A stretch of DNA of 64,000 nt from Parabacteroides hominis (lineage in GTDB: Bacteria > Bacteroidota > Bacteroidia > Bacteroidales > Tannerellaceae): contig NZ_JACOOJ010000003.1 of the NCBI RefSeq assembly GCF_014287585.1, positions 124,001 through 188,000 on the forward strand, in the 5' to 3' direction. Positions 1 to 8,272 of this stretch are shown in pieces (position 1 is the first letter of the stretch; each line of letters opens with the position of its first letter). The notes below the pieces were generated by a model that worked only from the letters and a program-made list of their open reading frames with translations, did not search any database and was not told the origin of the DNA. A program made the translations under genes and the position numbers.

Positions 1-560
1 TCCATTGTGATCGGGCTGGAACCGGCAAGGCGGACGGTGGTATGATAGTCGATATAATAGCCAGGTAAGGATGTCGTCCCTATCTTGATTTCCAGACGTT
101 CGTTCATCGCTACCTTTTCTGCGGGGGAATCGGGGTAAACCACATGGTCCAGCGTCGCAACAAAACCATTGTCGGAAACACGCTCGAAGTTGCGGAAGCG
201 GACTGTCCCTTGTTTTTTGTGGAGATTCCAGAAGTCGATCTCATTACCTTCGAAGGTGGTTTTCGTCCAGGCGTACCACAAACCGAAATGATGGTAATGA
301 TCGGCAGGCGAGCAATTGGTCATCACTTCGCCTCCTAATGTCTTCAAAGGGTGGATGAAACCGCTGCGTTTATAAACCGAATCAACGCCCGGAGCCGGGT
401 AAACCGTGGCATAATTATAAGAGAACAACAGTTTGTCTCCCATCTTATAGTCCAGGGCTTTCCCTGTGTCGACAACGGAACAGGATGTTTTGGAAGGCTG
501 GCAAGAGCCTAAGAACAGAGAAATCAAAAAAACACCAATAGAAAAAATAGCAGTTTTCAT
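1..560 (-). CDS. DUF6807 (PmoA-family) lipoprotein, C-terminus beyond the window
   Basis: About 186 codons are visible from ATG at 560 to the left edge with no stop, so the protein is incomplete. It starts with a lipoprotein signal peptide (MKTAIFSIGVFLISLFLGSC, Cys20 as the lipid site). A His-rich HYHHFGLWYAW motif near residue 90 matches the signature of the DUF6807 or 'methane oxygenase PmoA' family (family knowledge). Those proteins are extracellular or periplasmic, have no clear enzymatic role, and often sit near sugar-utilisation genes. The gene lies 21 bp downstream of the sensor-kinase gene at 582-1574 on the same strand, so co-transcription is likely. The gene is real; its function is unknown. 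Confidence 0.8.
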   Translation of the reverse strand, partial: MKTAIFSIGVFLISLFLGSCQPSKTSCSVVDTGKALDYKMGDKLLFSYNYATVYPAPGVDSVYKRSGFIHPLKTLGGEVMTNCSPADHYHHFGLWYAWTKTTFEGNEIDFWNLHKKQGTVRFRNFERVSDNGFVATLDHVVYPDSPAEKVAMNERLEIKIGTTSLPGYYIDYHTTVRLAGSSPITM

Positions 561-581
561 AATATGACAATTAAATAATAA

Positions 582-1574
582 TCAGTTATCCGGCATGCGG
601 CAGGGCAGCGTGAACCAGAAAGTGGAGCCTTTGCCTTCGACCGATTCCAATCCGATTTCACCTCCTAAATGGTCTACGAAACCTTTGCATAAAGCAAGTC
701 CGAGTCCTACACCTTTGGAATGGTTTTCCACAGCCTGCACGAAACGGGCAAATATTTTCTGCTGCATTTCTTCCGGAATGCCTTTGCCCGTATCGGCCAC
801 AAAAAAACGAATTTTTTCCGTTCCATCCCAATTATAACCGATCCGTATTTCTCCCTTCGACGTATGTTTGATAGCATTAGACAGCAAATTCGACAAAATC
901 TGGACCAAGCGATGGCGATCCGTATCAATAAAAATATCGGGAACGGGGTCTTTTAGCAAAGCGACAGAAGGCTGGATTTGCAATTTTGCCGTTTCATACA
1001 ATCCGTTCACGATATCGGGAAGAAACACCTTCGAGTAAGTAAACGAAATCGTATCCGATTCGATCCGGGAGATATCCAGCACATCGTTCAACAAGTTGAG
1101 AAGCAGTTCGTTGTTTTCTTTAATGATCCGGATATATTGTTTACAGACTTCCGGGTTTTCCTCTTCTACCAGTAATTGTGAAAAACCGGCAATCGCATTG
1201 AGAGGCGTACGGATTTCATGATTCATATTGGCCAGGAAAGCGGATTTCAAATGATCGGAACGTTCGGCTTTGTCTTTCGCCTTGACAAGCTGCTTTTTCA
1301 ATCGGTGGTTTATTCGTATCAGGACAAACAAGAAGATACAAAACAATGCCAGTCCCAAAATCATCAAATACAGTTCACGGGATCTTAACGTAAGCTGTTC
1401 ATTCTCCAACTTGATCAGGGCGGCTTCGTCCCTGGGTTCAAACTGGCCGGTTTGTTCAAAATAGGCATCCTGCCGGACAGAACCCTGCAAATCTCTCTCG
1501 TATGCCGGTAAACCGAATCCGGGAAAAACCGACATCAGCATGGATATTAATATGTATGACAGTAACCGTTTCAT
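582..1574 (-). CDS. Sensor histidine kinase without a large sensor domain
   Basis: 330 aa. A signal peptide is followed by a short extracytoplasmic stretch (about residues 25-65), one membrane span (about 68-90), a coiled stretch, then HisKA with the H-box NMNHEIRTPL and a complete HATPase domain. The ATPase has an N-box (NLLSNAIKH), G1 box DTGKGI, F box and G2 box GVGLGL. All catalytic boxes are intact, so autophosphorylation is expected. No response regulator is adjacent. The upstream gene at 1594-2610 is a paralogue with the same layout but eroded ATP-binding boxes, and the two share an EQ(T/S)GQ motif just outside the membrane. The signal sensed is unknown. Confidence 0.88.
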   Translation of the reverse strand: MKRLLSYILISMLMSVFPGFGLPAYERDLQGSVRQDAYFEQTGQFEPRDEAALIKLENEQLTLRSRELYLMILGLALFCIFLFVLIRINHRLKKQLVKAKDKAERSDHLKSAFLANMNHEIRTPLNAIAGFSQLLVEEENPEVCKQYIRIIKENNELLLNLLNDVLDISRIESDTISFTYSKVFLPDIVNGLYETAKLQIQPSVALLKDPVPDIFIDTDRHRLVQILSNLLSNAIKHTSKGEIRIGYNWDGTEKIRFFVADTGKGIPEEMQQKIFARFVQAVENHSKGVGLGLALCKGFVDHLGGEIGLESVEGKGSTFWFTLPCRMPDN

Positions 1575-1593
1575 TCCAGGCTTCGCTTATTTG

Positions 1594-2610
1594 TTAATTT
1601 AATGAATGGTCCGGTAATATGAATTCAATATGGGTTCTTCCGGACGAATCCGGAAAGACAGTCAAAGTACCGCCCATCTTGACAAGCAGACCTCTGCTGA
1701 TCAGCATTTCGAGTTTCATGTCTTCCAACCTGCCGGAAGTCTGGGCGAGACGGTCGAACAAGGATTGATATTCTTCCTGTGCCATAGTCCAGTTCTCGCC
1801 GGATATCGTAAAGTAGACTTCATTTCCGCGGCTTTCATATTTGATAAGGATGCGACCTCCACATGTGTGAGTCGCAGCATAATGAAGCAGGTTGAATAAA
1901 GCCCGGTTCAATCGTGCCGGATCTGCCGTAAACGTCCTGTCTTCACAAGGGAGCAAAAGGATTTCCACATCGTCAGGTATATTTTGCCGGATGCTGCTGC
2001 AAACCTCTTCTGCCAATCCGTTTAAGCTGATTTTTTCATACTGGAACTGCATTCTGCCGGACTCGATTTTAGAGACATCCAGGATATCGAATATGACGCG
2101 TTGCGCCCGCTCGTTACGCGAACAGATTTCGGCGGCATATTCCTGTTTCTTGCCGGTTTCGGATTCCCGGATCAGAGCATCCGACAAACCGGATATATCC
2201 TGTAGGAATACCTGTACTTCGTGGCTCATGTTTTGCAGAAAACCGGATGTTTTCTCATCGGCCCGGCGAGCTTTCTTTACAGCCGCCGCCAGTTCCTTCT
2301 TTATCCGGTAAAAGCGGAACAGGTAAAAGAACAACAGGAGGACGGTTATGGACAAAGCCAATACCAGGACGATCTGGACATGTATAATAAAGATTCGTTT
2401 TTCGCTTTCCGCTTCCAGGCGCTCCATGTCATAGGCCGGTCGGAGCTGTCCGGATTGTTCGGCAAAGCCGGTGTCGCCGATAGCCGGGCATACGGTATCA
2501 CAGGGTAAAGTGTGGATGGTTTCCATCGCACCGTCTACCTGCCCCCAAGCCATACCTGTTGTGTAGAACAATAATAACAAGGAGATTACATATTTAGCAA
2601 TAGCACTCAT
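1594..2610 (-). CDS. Degenerate histidine kinase paralogue (possible pseudokinase)
   Basis: 338 aa: signal peptide, short extracytoplasmic segment, membrane span near residues 78-102, dimerisation region and HATPase-like fold. The H-box histidine is present (NMSHEVQVFLQ) but the usual E-[IV]-R-T-P-L context is lost. In the ATPase part the N-box reads NLLHYAATH and the DxGxGI G1 motif is replaced by SGENWT; no GxGLGL G2 box is visible. It therefore probably binds ATP poorly or not at all (inference). It is the first gene of a unit with the intact kinase 19 bp downstream. A heterodimeric or regulatory partner of that kinase is plausible. Decay is the alternative, but the frame is fully open. 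Confidence 0.78.
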   Translation of the reverse strand: MSAIAKYVISLLLLFYTTGMAWGQVDGAMETIHTLPCDTVCPAIGDTGFAEQSGQLRPAYDMERLEAESEKRIFIIHVQIVLVLALSITVLLLFFYLFRFYRIKKELAAAVKKARRADEKTSGFLQNMSHEVQVFLQDISGLSDALIRESETGKKQEYAAEICSRNERAQRVIFDILDVSKIESGRMQFQYEKISLNGLAEEVCSSIRQNIPDDVEILLLPCEDRTFTADPARLNRALFNLLHYAATHTCGGRILIKYESRGNEVYFTISGENWTMAQEEYQSLFDRLAQTSGRLEDMKLEMLISRGLLVKMGGTLTVFPDSSGRTHIEFILPDHSLN

Positions 2611-2700
2611 TAACTCCTTTAAGTAATCATCAACCTTAATTTTACCCTATTACGCGAGTTGCAGATTCTGATCAAATAGTTGCCTATTCTAATCAATTCA

Positions 2701-2734
2701 CAAATGTAGCAAAAGAATTGGAAAAACAATCAAA
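2701..2734 (-). promoter_or_regulatory. Promoter for the two-kinase unit
   Basis: On the minus strand a TACATTTG -7 box (2701-2708) is preceded by TTTG (2731-2734), separated by 22 nt. This fits the Bacteroidota sigma pattern TTTG-N19-21-TAnnTTTG loosely, with a slightly long spacer. The start codon at 2610 would have a leader of roughly 90 nt. Confidence 0.5.
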
Positions 2735-2818
2735 TAATCCGATAAGCCTTCATTTTTAATGGAAATAAAAAACCTGCTGAAAAGCCTCATTCCGATTGGC
2801 GAAATATTTCTTTAATCG

Positions 2819-2850
2819 TTTGCGTGATATGGGGATTTAGCATACCTTTG
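2819..2850 (+). promoter_or_regulatory. Promoter of frdCAB
   Basis: TTTG at 2819-2822 and TACCTTTG at 2843-2850 are separated by 20 nt, an excellent match to the Bacteroidota housekeeping promoter. The leader to the frdC ATG at 2916 is about 60 nt. Together with the opposite promoter at 2701-2734 this explains the 305-bp gap between 2611 and 2915, where I saw nothing else. Confidence 0.75.
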
Positions 2851-2915
2851 CACGATAATAACCATAGATTGGAAGAAATTTCTAAATACAATTAAATAAC
2901 TTAAATTATTATCTT

Positions 2916-3635
2916 ATGTGGTTACTTAATTCTTCTATCGGGAAGAAGCTGATAATGAGTATATCAGGTCTCTTTCTTGTTTTGTTCTTATTGTTCCACT
3001 TGTCAATGAATGTGGCGGCTGCTTTCTCTGGGGAAGCCTATAACATGATTTGTTCATTGTTGGGAGCAAACTGGTATGCCGTGGCTGCCACTCTGGTTCT
3101 GGCTGCAGGCATTGTGATTCACTTTGTGTACGCTCTTATTCTGACACTTCAGAACCGTAAGGCTCGCGGAAACGACCGTTATGCAATTAACGCTCGCCCG
3201 AAAGGAGTGGAATGGGCATCTCAGAACATGCTGGTACTGGGGATTATCATTATCCTGTTCATGGTACTTCACTTCAGCCAGTTCTGGTACAAGATGATGT
3301 TCGCCGAATTGTTGGGCCATCATGAAGTTGCTTTGGGTGCTGCTACGGTATCTCCACAGGATGGCGCGGCATTCATCAACTACTATTTCCAGGGTAACAT
3401 TTTGATTACTGTTCTTTACCTGATCTGGTATGCAGCCCTGTGGTTCCACCTGACTCACGGTTTCTGGAGCGCTATTCAGACAATCGGATGGAATAACACG
3501 ATCTGGATGAACCGTTGGATTTGCATCTCTAAGATTGTAGCAACTGTCATCTGCGTGCTGTTTGCTATCATTACTATTGTTTTCTACGTGAACGGTGTAG
3601 GAGGCGATTGTGCTGCTGTTTGTGCAGGCCATTAA
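2916..3635 (+). CDS. frdC: Fumarate reductase/succinate dehydrogenase cytochrome b subunit
   Basis: 239 aa, about five membrane spans with conserved histidines in hydrophobic surroundings (for example LLFHLSMNV near residue 28, VLHFSQFW near 125 and WFHLTHGFW near 170), as expected for the di-haem cytochrome b of single-anchor enzymes. It anchors FrdAB and passes electrons between the quinone pool and the iron-sulfur subunit. In Bacteroidales this enzyme mainly reduces fumarate during anaerobic growth (family knowledge). It is first in the operon, 33 bp ahead of frdA. The membrane protein, order and spacing make the assignment secure; the direction of physiological electron flow is inference. 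Confidence 0.93.
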   Translation: MWLLNSSIGKKLIMSISGLFLVLFLLFHLSMNVAAAFSGEAYNMICSLLGANWYAVAATLVLAAGIVIHFVYALILTLQNRKARGNDRYAINARPKGVEWASQNMLVLGIIIILFMVLHFSQFWYKMMFAELLGHHEVALGAATVSPQDGAAFINYYFQGNILITVLYLIWYAALWFHLTHGFWSAIQTIGWNNTIWMNRWICISKIVATVICVLFAIITIVFYVNGVGGDCAAVCAGH

Positions 3636-3668
3636 TTTAAGGTGTAACATTATTGAAAATAAATCATT

Positions 3669-5612
3669 ATGACTCAAATAGATTCTAAAATCCCTCAGGG
3701 CCCGTTGGCTGAGAAGTGGAAAAATTATAAAGATCATCAGAAATTGGTGAACCCCGCAAACAAACGTCGTTTGGACGTGATTGTAGTAGGTACGGGTCTG
3801 GCTGGAGCTTCTGCTGCGGCTTCTCTGGCTGAAATGGGCTTCAACGTGCTGAACTTCTGTATTCAGGACTCTCCCCGTCGCGCACACTCTATCGCTGCAC
3901 AGGGTGGTATCAATGCTGCAAAGAATTATCAGAATGATGGTGACTCCGTTTACCGTCTGTTCTACGATACAATCAAAGGTGGTGACTATCGCGCCCGCGA
4001 AGCTAACGTTTATCGTCTGGCAGAAGTCTCCAACAATATTATCGACCAGTGCGTAGCACAGGGCGTACCTTTCGCACGCGAATACGGCGGTCTGCTGGAC
4101 AACCGTTCATTCGGCGGTGCTCAGGTATCGCGTACGTTCTATGCCCGCGGCCAGACCGGACAGCAGTTGTTGCTGGGCGCTTACTCTGCTTTGAGCCGCA
4201 TGATCGGATTGAACAAAGTGAAGATGTACACTCGCCACGAAATGCTGGACGTCGTTAAAGTAGACGGTCGTGCACGCGGTATCATTGCCCGTAACCTGAT
4301 TACTGGCAAAATAGAACGTTTCGCTGCTCACGCTGTAGTAGTTGCTACCGGTGGTTATGTAAATACATTCTTCTTGTCTACCAATGCAATGGCTTCCAAT
4401 GGTTCTGCTGCTTGGCAGTGCTACAAGAAAGGTGCTTATTTTGCTAACCCTTGTATGGTCCAGATTCACCCGACTTGTGTTCCTGTACATGGCGACTACC
4501 AGTCTAAACTGACTTTGATGTCCGAATCATTGCGTAACGACGGTCGTATCTGGGTTCCGAAAAAGCTGGAAGATGCAAAAGCATTGCAGGCTGGAACTAA
4601 GAAAGGTAAAGATATTCCTGAAGAAGACCGCGATTACTATCTGGAACGCCGCTATCCGGCATTCGGTAACTTGGTTCCGCGTGACGTTGCTTCACGTGCT
4701 GCCAAAGAACGTTGCGACGCTGGTTTTGGTGTAAATAACACAGGTTTGGCTGTATTCCTTGACTTCTCCGAGGCTATCAACCGTCTGGGTAAAGAAGTGG
4801 TAAAACAGAAATACGGTAACTTGTTCGATATGTACGAAGAAATTACCAACGACGATCCATACGAAACTCCGATGATGATCTATCCTGCACTTCACTACTC
4901 AATGGGTGGTCTGTGGGTAGACTATGAATTGATGACTTCTATCCCAGGGCTGTTCGCTATCGGTGAAGCTAACTTCTCGGATCACGGTGCTAACCGTCTG
5001 GGTGCATCTGCATTGATGCAAGGTTTGGCTGACGGTTACTTCGTATTGCCTTATACTATCCAGAACTATCTGTCAGACCAGATTCAGGTTCCGCGTTTCA
5101 GCACAGACCTGCCTGAGTTTGCAGAAGCTGAAAAGGAAATCAAAGCCCGTATCAATAAATTGATGAGCATCAAGGGGAAGGAATCTGTTGACTCTATCCA
5201 TAAGAAATTAGGTCACATCATGTGGGAACACATCGGTATGGCTCGCGATGCTGCAGGTTTGAAGGAAGCTATCCAGATGTTGAAAGACCTGAAGAAAGAA
5301 TTCTGGACGAATGTATTTATTCCGGGACAGGGCGAAGACCTGAACGTGGAATTGGAAAAAGCATTGCGTCTGGCTGACTTTATCGAAATCGGCGCATTGA
5401 TGGCTCACGACGCATTAGACCGTGCGGAATCTTGTGGTGGTCACTTCCGTACAGAACATCAGACTGAAGAAGGCGAAGCACTTCGTCACGACGACAAGTT
5501 CATGTATGTATCTTGCTGGGAATATCAGGGTGAAGACAAAGACCCTGTTATGCTGAAGGAAGATCTGAACTATGAATTCGTAGTACCTCAGACTCGTAAC
5601 TACAAGAAGTAA
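3669..5612 (+). CDS. frdA: Fumarate reductase flavoprotein subunit
   Basis: 647 aa. The N-terminal dinucleotide fold ([18 protein letters not shown]) is followed by [14 protein letters not shown] with His73 as the expected covalent FAD ligand. Later come the substrate-site motifs around [11 protein letters not shown] and the FAD-binding [16 protein letters not shown]. This is the catalytic subunit interconverting fumarate and succinate at the cytoplasmic face. Length and motifs fit the long FrdA/SdhA type found with a single cytochrome b subunit. It lies between frdC and frdB, 25 bp before frdB. Codon choice is strongly biased here, in keeping with high expression (impression, not computed). 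Confidence 0.96.
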   Translation: MTQIDSKIPQGPLAEKWKNYKDHQKLVNPANKRRLDVIVVGTGLAGASAAASLAEMGFNVLNFCIQDSPRRAHSIAAQGGINAAKNYQNDGDSVYRLFYDTIKGGDYRAREANVYRLAEVSNNIIDQCVAQGVPFAREYGGLLDNRSFGGAQVSRTFYARGQTGQQLLLGAYSALSRMIGLNKVKMYTRHEMLDVVKVDGRARGIIARNLITGKIERFAAHAVVVATGGYVNTFFLSTNAMASNGSAAWQCYKKGAYFANPCMVQIHPTCVPVHGDYQSKLTLMSESLRNDGRIWVPKKLEDAKALQAGTKKGKDIPEEDRDYYLERRYPAFGNLVPRDVASRAAKERCDAGFGVNNTGLAVFLDFSEAINRLGKEVVKQKYGNLFDMYEEITNDDPYETPMMIYPALHYSMGGLWVDYELMTSIPGLFAIGEANFSDHGANRLGASALMQGLADGYFVLPYTIQNYLSDQIQVPRFSTDLPEFAEAEKEIKARINKLMSIKGKESVDSIHKKLGHIMWEHIGMARDAAGLKEAIQMLKDLKKEFWTNVFIPGQGEDLNVELEKALRLADFIEIGALMAHDALDRAESCGGHFRTEHQTEEGEALRHDDKFMYVSCWEYQGEDKDPVMLKEDLNYEFVVPQTRNYKK

Positions 5613-5637
5613 TCAATCTATTACAAAAATTAGAATC

Positions 5638-6393
5638 ATGGATAAAGATATAAATATCATACTAAAAGTTTGGCGTCAGAAAGGTCCGAAAGAAAAAGGA
5701 CAGTTCGAAACTTACCAGCTCAAAAACATCAATCAGGGAACTTCTTTCCTTGAAATGTTGGACATACTGAATGAACAACTGATTAATGAAGGTAAAGACC
5801 CTGTTGTATTCGACCATGACTGCCGCGAAGGTATCTGTGGTATGTGTTCACTTTATGTAAACGGACATCCGCACGGACCGGCTACAGGTGCAACAACCTG
5901 CCAGCTTTATATGCGTCGTTTTAATGATGGCGAAACTATTACGATCGAACCGTGGCGTTCTGCCGGTTTCCCGGTTATCCGCGACTTGATGGTTGACCGT
6001 TATGCTTACGATAAGATTATCCAGGCAGGTGGTTTCGTTTCTGTAAACACCGGCGGTGTTCCTGATGCCAACGCAATCGCTATTCCAAAGGATGATGCGG
6101 AAATGGCTATGGATGCGGCTGCTTGTATCGGTTGCGGCGCTTGTGCTGCTGCTTGTAAGAACGGTTCGGCTATGCTGTTCGTTTCAGCAAAGGTAAGCCA
6201 GCTGGCACTGTTGCCCCAGGGTAAGGTGGAAGCTGCACGCCGTGCAAAGGCTATGGTTGCCAAAATGGATGAGCTGGGCTTCGGTAACTGTACGAACACC
6301 CGTGCTTGCGAAATGGAATGCCCGAAGAACATCTCCGTTAGCAACATCGCCCGCTTGAACCGCGAGTTCATCTCTGCCAAGTTGCAAGACTAA
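5638..6393 (+). CDS. frdB: Fumarate reductase iron-sulfur subunit
   Basis: 251 aa. The N-terminal ferredoxin-like domain carries the [2Fe-2S] ligands Cys62, Cys67, Cys70 and Cys88 ([10 protein letters not shown] and TTCQLY). The C-terminal part has [11 protein letters not shown] and [12 protein letters not shown], which together ligate the [4Fe-4S] and [3Fe-4S] clusters. It relays electrons between FrdC and FrdA. It is the last gene of the operon, followed directly by a strong intrinsic terminator at 6416-6447. Confidence 0.96.
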   Translation: MDKDINIILKVWRQKGPKEKGQFETYQLKNINQGTSFLEMLDILNEQLINEGKDPVVFDHDCREGICGMCSLYVNGHPHGPATGATTCQLYMRRFNDGETITIEPWRSAGFPVIRDLMVDRYAYDKIIQAGGFVSVNTGGVPDANAIAIPKDDAEMAMDAAACIGCGACAAACKNGSAMLFVSAKVSQLALLPQGKVEAARRAKAMVAKMDELGFGNCTNTRACEMECPKNISVSNIARLNREFISAKLQD

Positions 6394-6415
6394 TACATTA
6401 TATATATGTATATGG

Positions 6416-6447
6416 AAAAGCCCGTTGCCATTGGCAACGGGCTTTTT
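6416..6447 (+). terminator. Intrinsic terminator of frdCAB
   Basis: A GC-rich stem (AAAGCCCGTTGCC pairing with GGCAACGGGCTTT around an ATT loop) ends in a run of six T. It begins 23 bp after the frdB stop. Confidence 0.92.
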
Positions 6448-6461
6448 TAATTTCGTTCAAG

Positions 6462-6607
6462 TCCACAAAAAAGCCGCACTCCCTATAATAAAAACGGATG
6501 CGGCTTTTTTGTTGCTTTCCAGTGAAACAGTCTCTCGATTCCCCCTCTGCAAAGACTTTGTTAACCTTAGATCTAAAATACTATGAAAAAAACTCACTGC
6601 AAATATA
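6462..6607 (-). ncRNA. Small-RNA-like repeat, copy 1 (divergent)
   Basis: Read on the minus strand, a TATATTTG -7 box (6600-6607) is followed by GCA and a core ending AGATCTAAGGTTAACAAAG that closely matches the copies at 15681-15767 and 17334-17428. A TTG for the -33 box lies at 6628-6630, spacer 20. The next minus-strand terminator is the hairpin at 6467-6510, giving a predicted RNA of about 130 nt. The unit sits between convergent frdB and dusB and has no open frame of note on the minus strand. The call rests on promoter, conserved core and terminator; transcription is inferred. Confidence 0.5.
6467..6510. terminator. Bidirectional terminator
   Basis: AAAAAAGCCGCA (6467-6478) pairs with TGCGGCTTTTTT (6499-6510) around a 20-nt loop. 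T runs leave both sides, so it can stop transcripts from either strand. It would end the minus-strand small RNA that starts near 6595. Confidence 0.8.
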
Positions 6608-6712
6608 AAGTATATTTATTGAATACGCAAGAGTTTTTGTTACATTTTATTGCAAATTTGCCACTTTTTGTTTTAAATTTGACACTGTGTGCGGATTCAC
6701 ACTGTTATTATA

Positions 6713-7744
6713 TCAATAACCTATCGATTCCGGCACTTTAGAGTCGCTTTGAAATCCACTTCCTATCTGAAATTTATCGGGGATGGAATTCAGGATGCCG
6801 AACAACTCTTCCACTGTCTCTGCGCGCAACATGGCGACACGTGTTTGTTTGAAGTCGGCAATACCCTTGAACAACGGGGTTGCAGCCAGATGGCGGCGGA
6901 TATGAAGGATTCCGCGGCGTTCATCCAAACGTTCCACACTTTGCTCTACCTGCTTTTTCAGTATATCCAGATACCAGGAGAAGGATTCGGCAGGCAGTAG
7001 CTCGCCCGTATTCAGATAATGTTTCACTTCCCTGAAAATCCAGGGGCGGCCTATGCTGCCCCGGCCGATCATTACAGCATCCACACCCTGTTGTTCGAAA
7101 CGTTGTTTACAGATTTCGGCGGAAGTCACATCGCCATTACCGATTATAGGGATCTGCATGCGGGGGTTCTTTTTTACCTCGCCGATCAGTGTCCAGTCTG
7201 CTTCTCCCGTATACATCTGCGCCCGGGTACGTCCGTGGATGGAAAGGGCGGCGATACCGCAATCCTGCAGTTGTTCGGCCAGGTCTACAATAATCCGGTT
7301 GTCGGCATCCCAGCCCAAGCGGGTTTTTACGGTGACAGGAATGTTCACCGCTTTCACGACTTCGCGGGTGATTTCCAGCATCAGCGGGATATTGCGCAGC
7401 ATACCGGCGCCTGCACCTTTGCCTGCCACCCGTTTGACCGGGCAACCGAAATTGATATCGAGAATGTCCGGGTGAGCGGCTTCGCAAATCTGTGCGGCTT
7501 CGACCATTGTCGGAACATCGCGGCCATATATCTGGATGGCGACGGGACGCTCTTCGTCTGCAACGTTCAGCTTTTGCTGTGTCTTATTTACGCTGCGGAT
7601 CAGGGCGTCTGCCGAAACGAATTCGGTATAAACCATATCCGCACCAAAACGTTTACACATCAACCGGAAAGAAATATCTGTAACATCTTCCATCGGAGCC
7701 AGGAAGACGGGGCGTTCGCCTAAGTCTATTGTACCTATTTTCAT
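6713..7744 (-). CDS. dusB: tRNA-dihydrouridine synthase (DusB-like)
   Basis: 343 aa, length normal for the family. The FMN-binding TIM barrel starts with FLAPMEDVTDISFRLMCKRFGA. The catalytic cysteine lies in INFGCPVKRVAGKGAGAGML, and the phosphate-binding GNGDVTSAEIC and MIGRGSIGRPWIF motifs follow. It reduces uridines in the tRNA D-loop using NADPH and FMN. It is a single-gene unit reading toward frdB, with the small-RNA-like repeat in the convergent gap. The subfamily (DusB rather than DusA or DusC) is by sequence feel and is likely but not proven. Confidence 0.92.
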   Translation of the reverse strand: MKIGTIDLGERPVFLAPMEDVTDISFRLMCKRFGADMVYTEFVSADALIRSVNKTQQKLNVADEERPVAIQIYGRDVPTMVEAAQICEAAHPDILDINFGCPVKRVAGKGAGAGMLRNIPLMLEITREVVKAVNIPVTVKTRLGWDADNRIIVDLAEQLQDCGIAALSIHGRTRAQMYTGEADWTLIGEVKKNPRMQIPIIGNGDVTSAEICKQRFEQQGVDAVMIGRGSIGRPWIFREVKHYLNTGELLPAESFSWYLDILKKQVEQSVERLDERRGILHIRRHLAATPLFKGIADFKQTRVAMLRAETVEELFGILNSIPDKFQIGSGFQSDSKVPESIGY

Positions 7745-7832
7745 ATTTATATCATCAATAACGGGTACAAAGGTATTGATTTCCTGCTAAAAACAGGGAT
7801 AAAAGAGTATCTACTAAAAAACATAGTAAAAT

Positions 7833-7877
7833 AACTATACAATATAGTTGTATTACTAAATAATATAGTTATATTTG
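7833..7877 (+). promoter_or_regulatory. Promoter and probable BlaI-type operator
   Basis: An inverted repeat AACTATACAATATAGTT (7833-7849) is followed by a further TATAGTT half-site at 7864-7870, which abuts the -7 box TATATTTG (7870-7877). BlaI/MecI dimers bind such TA-rich dyads (family knowledge), so autoregulation of the following repressor gene is likely. The -7 box overlaps a GTG at 7877, which argues against that codon as the translation start. Confidence 0.6.
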
Positions 7878-7903
7878 TGCATTCCTCTAATAAAAAACGG
7901 ATT

Positions 7904-8260
7904 ATGGTCAGATTAACATCAAAAGAAGAAGAGATATTGGGCTACTTTTGGGCGAAAGGCCCCCTGTTCGTTCGCGAATTGCTCGATTTGCAGGAAGAAC
8001 CCAAGCCGCATTATAACACCTTGTCCACGATTGTCCGCTCACTGGAAGAAAAAGGATATATCGGATACAAGGTGTATGGCAATACGCACCAATACTATGC
8101 ACTGGTATCGGAAGACGATTACCGGCGAAATTTCCTGAAACAGGTGATCGGCAAATATTATGACAACTCGTACACCCGTGTCGTTTCGACGTTGATAGAA
8201 GAAGAGGCGCTCACGATCGACGAGCTGCAGGAGCTGATCCGGCAGATCAAGAACAAATAA
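7904..8260 (+). CDS. BlaI/MecI-family transcriptional repressor (module A)
   Basis: 118 aa from ATG 7904; an earlier in-frame GTG at 7877 lies inside the promoter and is rejected. The N-terminal winged helix (LTSKEEEILGYFWAKGPLFVRELLD, then HYNTLSTIVRSLEEKGYIGYK) and the C-terminal dimerisation helices are typical of BlaI/MecI. In the studied systems the repressor is cleaved on a signal from the membrane protease encoded next door. The M56 protease gene starts 12 bp downstream. A paralogue with the same partner order is at 17971-18333. The signal need not be a beta-lactam: Bacteroidota carry many such pairs with no beta-lactamase, and none is seen here. Confidence 0.9.
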   Translation: MVRLTSKEEEILGYFWAKGPLFVRELLDLQEEPKPHYNTLSTIVRSLEEKGYIGYKVYGNTHQYYALVSEDDYRRNFLKQVIGKYYDNSYTRVVSTLIEEEALTIDELQELIRQIKNK

Positions 8261-8272
8261 AAGCCAACGCTT

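Noticed and set aside
3054..3887. 277-codon open frame opposite frdC-frdA
   Set aside because: It lies antisense to strongly conserved genes and has no recognisable domain; it follows from biased codon use on the coding strand.
7877..7903. Upstream GTG start of the module A repressor
   Set aside because: The codon is part of the TATATTTG promoter box; the ATG at 7904 gives the normal N-terminus.
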